Assembly: GCA_040374085.1 (NCBI GenBank)
Contig: JBEIVB010000069.1
Span: 1-13,860, forward strand
Direction of reading: 5' to 3'
Length of the DNA: 13,860 nucleotides
Origin: JBEIVB01 sp040374085
GTDB taxonomy: Bacteria; Bacteroidota; Bacteroidia; UBA4408
The translations under genes and the position numbers were made by a program. The notes under the pieces are model-generated. The model was not told where the DNA came from. It worked only from the letters and a program-made list of their open reading frames with translations, and searched no databases. This document shows, in pieces, positions 10,120 to 13,860 of the stretch (position 1 is its first letter; every line of letters begins with the position of its first letter).

Positions 10120-10830
10120 CTAATCGTGCACGTTGGCAATGCGCACCAAACGGGGCAAGGAAAGAATGCGAATGCTGCGCCCATCCAATTCTACGATCCC
10201 ATCCTGTTTCAACTCGCTGAGCAAGCGAATGGTGGTTTCGGTGGCGGTTCCCACAATGTTGGCAATCTCCTCGCGGGTCAACTTAACCTGCAGGGTAATG
10301 CCATCTGATTCAAAACCATACGTTTCTTTTATAAAAAGCAACGACTCCGCAAGCCGCTCCCGAACCGGCTTTTGAGCCATCTCGGTCATGCGGTGCTCGG
10401 CATGCTTTAAATCGGAGGACAACAACTTCATAATCTGCAGAGACAAATTGGTGTCGAGCGAAATGAGTTGAAGGAAAACATCTTTAGGAACGAAACATAC
10501 AGAGGCATCCTCAATAGCGGTTGCCGAGGCGGCATAGCGCTCGCCCGTGAGCAAGGCTCTGTAACCCAAAATATCTCCGGGTTTGGCTAAGCGCATAATC
10601 TGATCCCGTCCCAAATCTCCCCTGTGGTGCACTTTAATCTTACCGGCATTCACACAAAACAAACCATTGGCAAAGACATTCTCAAGAAAAATGGTTTGTC
10701 CCTTTTTATAAGAACTGCATGATTTCTGATTATTCAATTGGCTTACCAGCTCCGGTTCGAGGTCGCAAAAAACAGAACGATACCGCGACTCACAATGCTG
10801 GCACTCAAGCTTTAACTCTCGTGCTTTCAT
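10120..10830 (-). CDS. Crp/Fnr-family transcriptional regulator with FNR-like cysteines
   Basis: The 236-residue protein has a cyclic-nucleotide-binding-type beta-barrel (about 25-130), a dimerisation helix (about 130-155) and a C-terminal winged helix-turn-helix (about 155-225). The recognition segment is REEIANIVGTATETTIRLLSEL with E198 and R202, the residues that in FNR and CRP read the TGA half-site; I201 stands where E. coli FNR has S212. Cysteines lie at 10, 13, 22, 38, 59 and 112. C10-x2-C13 and C112 (SVCFVP) have the same separation as C23 and C122 of E. coli FNR, so an oxygen- or NO-sensitive Fe-S cluster is plausible (inference). The typical cAMP-binding signature is absent. It is 62 bases behind mnmD and may be transcribed separately. 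A redox-independent Crp-type role remains possible. Confidence 0.9.
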   Translation of the reverse strand: MKARELKLECQHCESRYRSVFCDLEPELVSQLNNQKSCSSYKKGQTIFLENVFANGLFCVNAGKIKVHHRGDLGRDQIMRLAKPGDILGYRALLTGERYAASATAIEDASVCFVPKDVFLQLISLDTNLSLQIMKLLSSDLKHAEHRMTEMAQKPVRERLAESLLFIKETYGFESDGITLQVKLTREEIANIVGTATETTIRLLSELKQDGIVELDGRSIRILSLPRLVRIANVHD

Positions 10831-10851
10831 AGCTTACCCCTTTTATTGAAA

Positions 10852-10859
10852 CGAAAATA
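10852..10859 (-). promoter_or_regulatory. Possible -7 box of the FNR-like gene
   Basis: On the minus strand TATTTTCG fits the variant TAnnTTCG, 21 bases before the ATG. It lies inside the dyad TTATT-N8-AATAA (10843-10860). No TTG is found at -33, and the 62-base gap to mnmD is short, so this may be chance. Confidence 0.3.
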
Positions 10860-10892
10860 AGGAATAGTTTCCGTTATCGGTTGAATATTTTA

Positions 10893-11597
10893 TTAACCCA
10901 TTGGAATGTGGGCGCGCAGGATCTCTCGCTTTCCGGGCGGTCCGGGACGCTTTTCTACCCGCCAACCTGCGGCTTTTAGGTTTCGCTGCACCTGGCCCTG
11001 ACTGCAATAGGTAACCAAAACCCCTCCCGGGCGCATCCACCCTGCCAAACGAGCAAATTGCGCCTCCGTCCACAGCTCCGGCTGCACCTGCGGAGAAAAG
11101 GCATCAAAGTAAACCAAATGAAAGCCCTCTCCTTTCCATTCAAAATCCTGCAGCCTACCATGCCACTTCAACAATTGGTGCCCCTCTCCTACCTCCGCCC
11201 ATACATTCCAATCGACGGTTTGAATGGTGGCCCACAACAATTTTGCATCTGAACCGGTTTCCAAATCCGCCATTGGACTTTCCTCCCAGGAACAGGGTGC
11301 AAGGGGATGTGCCTCTATACTAATGTATTTCATGCAGTTATTCCTCGCTTCGCGATGTTGAAAGCTTAAAAACGCGTTTAGCCCCGTTCCAAATCCCATT
11401 TCCAAAACCAGTAAAGGCTCACCAGCCTGCAGGCCAGGCAGTATATGCTCTAAGCCATTCTGCAAAAAAACCACCCTCGATTCTGTAGCGGCTCCATGCA
11501 CAGAATGATATGCCTGTTCAAATTGCGCACTCCACAAGGTATAGCTCCCATCGCCTGTTTTTCTGCGACCGGAACCCTTATGCTGGTTCATAAACAA
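10893..11597 (-). CDS. mnmD: tRNA 5-methylaminomethyl-2-thiouridine methyltransferase MnmD
   Basis: MnmD transfers a methyl group from S-adenosylmethionine in the last step of making mnm5s2U at the wobble position of certain tRNAs. The 234-residue protein matches the methyltransferase half of E. coli MnmC, without the FAD oxidase half. Motifs: SAQFEQAYHSVHGA at 23-36, SAM-binding EMGFGTGLNA at 66-75, an acidic IEAHPL at 94-99, the DAFSPQVQPELW block with D165, TYCSQG at 196-201 and the terminal GPPGKREILRA at 219-229. Length fits a stand-alone MnmD. A second ATG two codons in (11591) is an equally possible start. Twelve bases separate it from the upstream hydrolase, so the two are probably one transcript. 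A stand-alone MnmD needs an aminomethyl (nm5U) substrate from MnmEG elsewhere in the genome. Confidence 0.94.
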   Translation of the reverse strand: MFMNQHKGSGRRKTGDGSYTLWSAQFEQAYHSVHGAATESRVVFLQNGLEHILPGLQAGEPLLVLEMGFGTGLNAFLSFQHREARNNCMKYISIEAHPLAPCSWEESPMADLETGSDAKLLWATIQTVDWNVWAEVGEGHQLLKWHGRLQDFEWKGEGFHLVYFDAFSPQVQPELWTEAQFARLAGWMRPGGVLVTYCSQGQVQRNLKAAGWRVEKRPGPPGKREILRAHIPMG

Positions 11598-11609
11598 GAA
11601 GAAAACGGT

Positions 11610-12515
11610 TTAGCGGGCTCGGCGAATAAACGCATCTACCGCTTTTAGGTAAGGCTGAAAGCCCCAAGTGGTTTGCACGGTGCTGTGCCCTGCCCCATTG
11701 ATTTCGTGGCCCTCTTTGAACCTACCCCTATGGCGGTTGTACACCATTCGGCCATTGGTTTCAATATCCAAGTAGTCATCATCGGTTCCGTGTATCCACA
11801 TCAAAGGCTGAATTACATTTCCAATTTTGCGGTAGTTGTCTACCCGCATATCGGTAAAATAAGAAGAAGGCATATTGAGACCGGCACCGGTTTCAATTAA
11901 ATTCATGGCGCTGGCGAAAGGCGCCTCCAAAATGATTTTGGAAGGCGATAGAGATCTTGATCGATAGGCCATTTCTATTGCCGGAGCACAGCCTAAACTA
12001 AAACCATAAAATATAAGCCGCGTGCTGGTTACGCCCTTGCCTTGTAAAAACCGAAGAGCGGCTTCAGCATCGGCATAAAGGGTTTGCTCGTTTGATTGCC
12101 CCTTGGCTGTTCCAAAACCCCTGTACTCGAACATCATCACTCCATAACGATTCTTTCCTCCCGCATGGGCCAATAGTTTTGCCCTTGGCCAATAAAAATC
12201 CATGTGGTCACGGTTTCCATGAAAATACAGAATAACCGTGTCGGTCTTTAAGCGAGCGAGGTCCCCGATGTAAACGAAAGGAATGTAAGATTCAACCTTC
12301 TCTGTTTGAGTCTTGGAGGGAAGTAAGTTGAGGTAAATGTTGTTTGTAGGAATGTTGTAGGAGGAGTCCAATGTAAAATCAACTTCCCCTTTGTAGTTGT
12401 CTAATAAATAGCCTTTTATCTCGGTTCCGTTGAAAAAACTGCTGTCAAAACGCTCGCAGGCACCCAAAAAGAGAAGTCCTAAGGCAAGAATGAATGAGAA
12501 GATGGCTTTATTCAT
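11610..12515 (-). CDS. Lipoprotein alpha/beta hydrolase
   Basis: The start at 12515 gives 301 residues with a clear lipoprotein signal: MNKAIFSFILALGLLFLGAC, lipobox LGAC with C20. The frame is open back to a GTG at 12542, but that extension would precede the signal and overlap the likely promoter. The body is an alpha/beta hydrolase: oxyanion HGN at 99-101, nucleophile S173 in GFSLG, acid in HGTDDDYLD around D245-D247, and H277 in GAGHST. The layout resembles ABHD13/BEM46-type serine hydrolases (family resemblance, not a substrate). It should sit in the periplasm, anchored to a membrane. It lies 36 bases after the DHS-like gene and 12 before mnmD. Codon use and style match its neighbours. 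Confidence 0.88.
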   Translation of the reverse strand: MNKAIFSFILALGLLFLGACERFDSSFFNGTEIKGYLLDNYKGEVDFTLDSSYNIPTNNIYLNLLPSKTQTEKVESYIPFVYIGDLARLKTDTVILYFHGNRDHMDFYWPRAKLLAHAGGKNRYGVMMFEYRGFGTAKGQSNEQTLYADAEAALRFLQGKGVTSTRLIFYGFSLGCAPAIEMAYRSRSLSPSKIILEAPFASAMNLIETGAGLNMPSSYFTDMRVDNYRKIGNVIQPLMWIHGTDDDYLDIETNGRMVYNRHRGRFKEGHEINGAGHSTVQTTWGFQPYLKAVDAFIRRAR

Positions 12516-12531
12516 ATGGCAAAACGGATTC

Positions 12532-12558
12532 CGAAAATACACATCTCAAGCCTACCAA
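12532..12558 (-). promoter_or_regulatory. Possible promoter of the hydrolase-mnmD unit
   Basis: On the minus strand TTG (12558-12556) is followed after 16 bases by TATTTTCG (12539-12532), a one-base variant of TAnnTTTG. It overlaps the last codons of the DHS-like gene. The leader to the ATG at 12515 would be only about a dozen bases. Confidence 0.4.
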
Positions 12559-13526
12559 CCCAAAATCCAGGAGAAAATGAGGGGAGCCACAATGGTTGCA
12601 TCGGATTCAACAATGTATTTGGGGGTATGGACATCGAGTTTGCCCCATGTTATTTTTTCGTTCGGTACGGCTCCAGAGTAGGACCCGAAACTGGTGGTGG
12701 AATCGCTGATCTGGCAGAAGTAACTCCAAAAGGGAATGTTTTCCATTTCCATGTCTTGATAGAGCATGGGTACCACGCAAATGGGAAAGTCACCGGCAAT
12801 GCCGCCACCTATTTGAAAGAAGCCCACGCCTTTGCCTTCCGAGTTTTTTACGTACCAATCTGCCAGCCACATCATATACTCAATGCCGCTTTTCATGGTA
12901 ACCGGCTTTATTTGGCCCTTGATGCAGTATGAGGCAAAGATGTTGCCCATGGTAGAATCTTCCCAACCGGGAACCACAATGGGCAGATTCTTTTGAGCTG
13001 CTGCAAGCATCCAAGAGTCGGCAGGGTTAATTTCATAATACTGCTCCAATACTCCGCTCAGCAGCATTTGGTACATAAATTCATGCGGAAAATAACGCTC
13101 CCCTTTCTCGTCTGCCTGTTTCCAGAGGTGGTGTATGTGCTTTTGCAAACGCCGAAAGGCCTCTTCTTCGGGTATGCACGTATCGGTTACACGGTTGTAG
13201 TGGTTCTCCAACAAGTCCCACTCGTCTTGTGGACTAAGGTCGCGGTAGTTGGGCACACGCTTGTAGTGGCTGTGCGCCACCAGATTCATGATGTCTTCTT
13301 CCAGATTGGCTCCGGTGCAGGAGATGATGTGCACTTTATCTTGGCGAATCATCTCGGCAAGCGATTTGCCCAATTCGGCGGTGCTCATGGCCCCTGCCAG
13401 GGTAATCATCATTTTGCCGTTCTCCAACAAATGGGTTTCATAGCCCTTGGCTGCATCTACAAGGGCAGCAGCGTTGAAGTGTTTGTAGTGGTGTTCGAGG
13501 AAACTGGAAACTGGACCTTTGCTCAT
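12552..13526 (-). CDS. Deoxyhypusine synthase-like protein (candidate homospermidine synthase)
   Basis: The start at ATG 13526 gives 324 residues; the frame is open back to a TTG at 13571, but that lies upstream of the probable promoter. The protein belongs to the deoxyhypusine synthase (DHS) family, which moves a 4-aminobutyl group from spermidine through an enzyme-imine. The NAD-binding TGANLEED segment is at 71-78. The C-terminal block SGAVPNEKITWGK keeps the equivalents of the human E323, W327 and catalytic K329, here E290, W294 and K296. Bacteria have no eIF5A, so the eukaryotic protein substrate is absent; some bacterial DHS relatives are reported to make homospermidine. The motif after the glycine triplet reads GGGIAGDF instead of the eukaryotic GGGVVKHH, so the position of H288 is D246, which suggests another acceptor. 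Neighbours give no polyamine context. Confidence 0.88.
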   Translation of the reverse strand: MSKGPVSSFLEHHYKHFNAAALVDAAKGYETHLLENGKMMITLAGAMSTAELGKSLAEMIRQDKVHIISCTGANLEEDIMNLVAHSHYKRVPNYRDLSPQDEWDLLENHYNRVTDTCIPEEEAFRRLQKHIHHLWKQADEKGERYFPHEFMYQMLLSGVLEQYYEINPADSWMLAAAQKNLPIVVPGWEDSTMGNIFASYCIKGQIKPVTMKSGIEYMMWLADWYVKNSEGKGVGFFQIGGGIAGDFPICVVPMLYQDMEMENIPFWSYFCQISDSTTSFGSYSGAVPNEKITWGKLDVHTPKYIVESDATIVAPLIFSWILGW

Positions 13527-13544
13527 ATTGGATTCTTGCGGCGG

Positions 13545-13571
13545 CAAATATACCCGCTTTTGCTCGGCCAA
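13545..13571 (-). promoter_or_regulatory. Probable promoter of the DHS-like gene
   Basis: On the minus strand TTG (13571-13569) precedes, by 16 bases, TATATTTG (13552-13545), a perfect TAnnTTTG box. The expected start of transcription near 13540 leaves a leader of about 14 bases before the ATG at 13526. The spacer is one base shorter than the usual 17-23 range. Confidence 0.5.
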
Positions 13572-13576
13572 AGGGG

Positions 13577-13860
13577 TTAATTGCGCAATACTTTACCACC
13601 GGTTAAGATGCTTTGCATGCGTTCCTGTGTCTTTCGCTCTCCGCAGAGAGAAAGAAAGGCTTCACGCTCCAGGTCCAAAAGGTAATCCTCAGATACGAGT
13701 TGAGGCATGGAGAGGTCGCCTCCGCACATCACGTAGCCCAACTTCTCGGATATTTTTCGGTCGTGCTCGCTGATGAAGTTGCCGCTGTACATGGAATTCG
13801 CGCCTGCGTAAATCATACCTAAACCGCTTCTGCCCAGCACTTTAACGTTTTTTCGTTTAA
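13577..13860 (-). CDS. FadN-type 3-hydroxyacyl-CoA dehydrogenase/enoyl-CoA hydratase, C-terminal fragment
   Basis: Only the last 93 codons are in the window; the frame stays open to the right edge. The segment has the hallmark end of this bifunctional beta-oxidation enzyme: LGRSGLGMIYAGANSMY, then SEHDRKISEKLGYVMCGG, then the helix LLDLEREAFLSLCGERKTQE, and a final GGKVLRN, as in FadN/YusL-type proteins. The full enzyme, about 800 residues, hydrates enoyl-CoA and oxidises 3-hydroxyacyl-CoA with NAD. Catalytic residues lie outside the window. The stop is 50 bases before the DHS-like ATG, with a promoter in that gap, so the downstream genes need not share its transcript. Thiolase and acyl-CoA dehydrogenase genes, often near fadN, are not visible. 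Confidence 0.85.
   Translation of the reverse strand, partial: KRKNVKVLGRSGLGMIYAGANSMYSGNFISEHDRKISEKLGYVMCGGDLSMPQLVSEDYLLDLEREAFLSLCGERKTQERMQSILTGGKVLRN

Overview
This window looks like chromosomal DNA from a member of the Bacteroidota, probably a marine or freshwater relative of the Flavobacteriales/Cytophagales; I cannot name a genus. The evidence is: a secreted protein with an ELWxxDGT-type repeat, a ClpC and a GyrA with the sequence style of this phylum, a stand-alone MnmD, a bacterial deoxyhypusine-synthase-like protein, starts without Shine-Dalgarno sequences, and several promoter-like boxes of the Bacteroidota type (TTG ... TAnnTTTG or TAnnTTCG). No mobile element, CRISPR array, rRNA or tRNA is visible. 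The region is mostly conserved core genome.

Layout. 1-219 (-) is the N-terminal end of an exported ELWxxDGT repeat protein that runs off the left edge. It diverges from a PIN-PhoH ATPase/ribonuclease gene (355-1680, +). That gene converges, with a 10-base gap, on a short-chain dehydrogenase (1691-2548, -). clpC (2619-5156, -) follows with its own terminator and shares a ~270-base divergent control region with gyrA (5427-7949, +). gyrA is followed after 22 bases by an exported TPR protein (7972-9189, +), ending in a strong terminator. The rest reads leftward on the minus strand: end of a FadN-type fatty-acid beta-oxidation enzyme (13577-13860), deoxyhypusine-synthase-like protein (12552-13526), lipoprotein alpha/beta hydrolase (11610-12515), mnmD (10893-11597), an FNR-like regulator (10120-10830) and a LOG-family protein (9311-10024), with a terminator at 9277-9303 facing the gyrA-TPR terminator.

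How the genes work together. Most units are independent housekeeping functions: DNA topology (GyrA), protein quality control (ClpC, the unfoldase for ClpP), RNA metabolism (PhoH), tRNA wobble modification (MnmD), polyamine synthesis (DHS-like, inferred) and redox or oxygen-responsive regulation (FNR-like). Short gaps suggest gyrA-TPR and hydrolase-mnmD are co-transcribed.

Start corrections. For clpC, gyrA, the TPR protein, the hydrolase and the DHS-like gene, the longest open frame begins upstream of the likely start (at TTG or GTG codons, or inside the previous gene). Internal ATGs were chosen from family N-termini, signal peptides or promoter positions. The most unusual signals are an inverted repeat sitting exactly between the two promoter boxes of clpC, the FNR-like cysteine pattern of the regulator, and the altered active site of the DHS-like enzyme. 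I did not find a convincing new multi-gene system.
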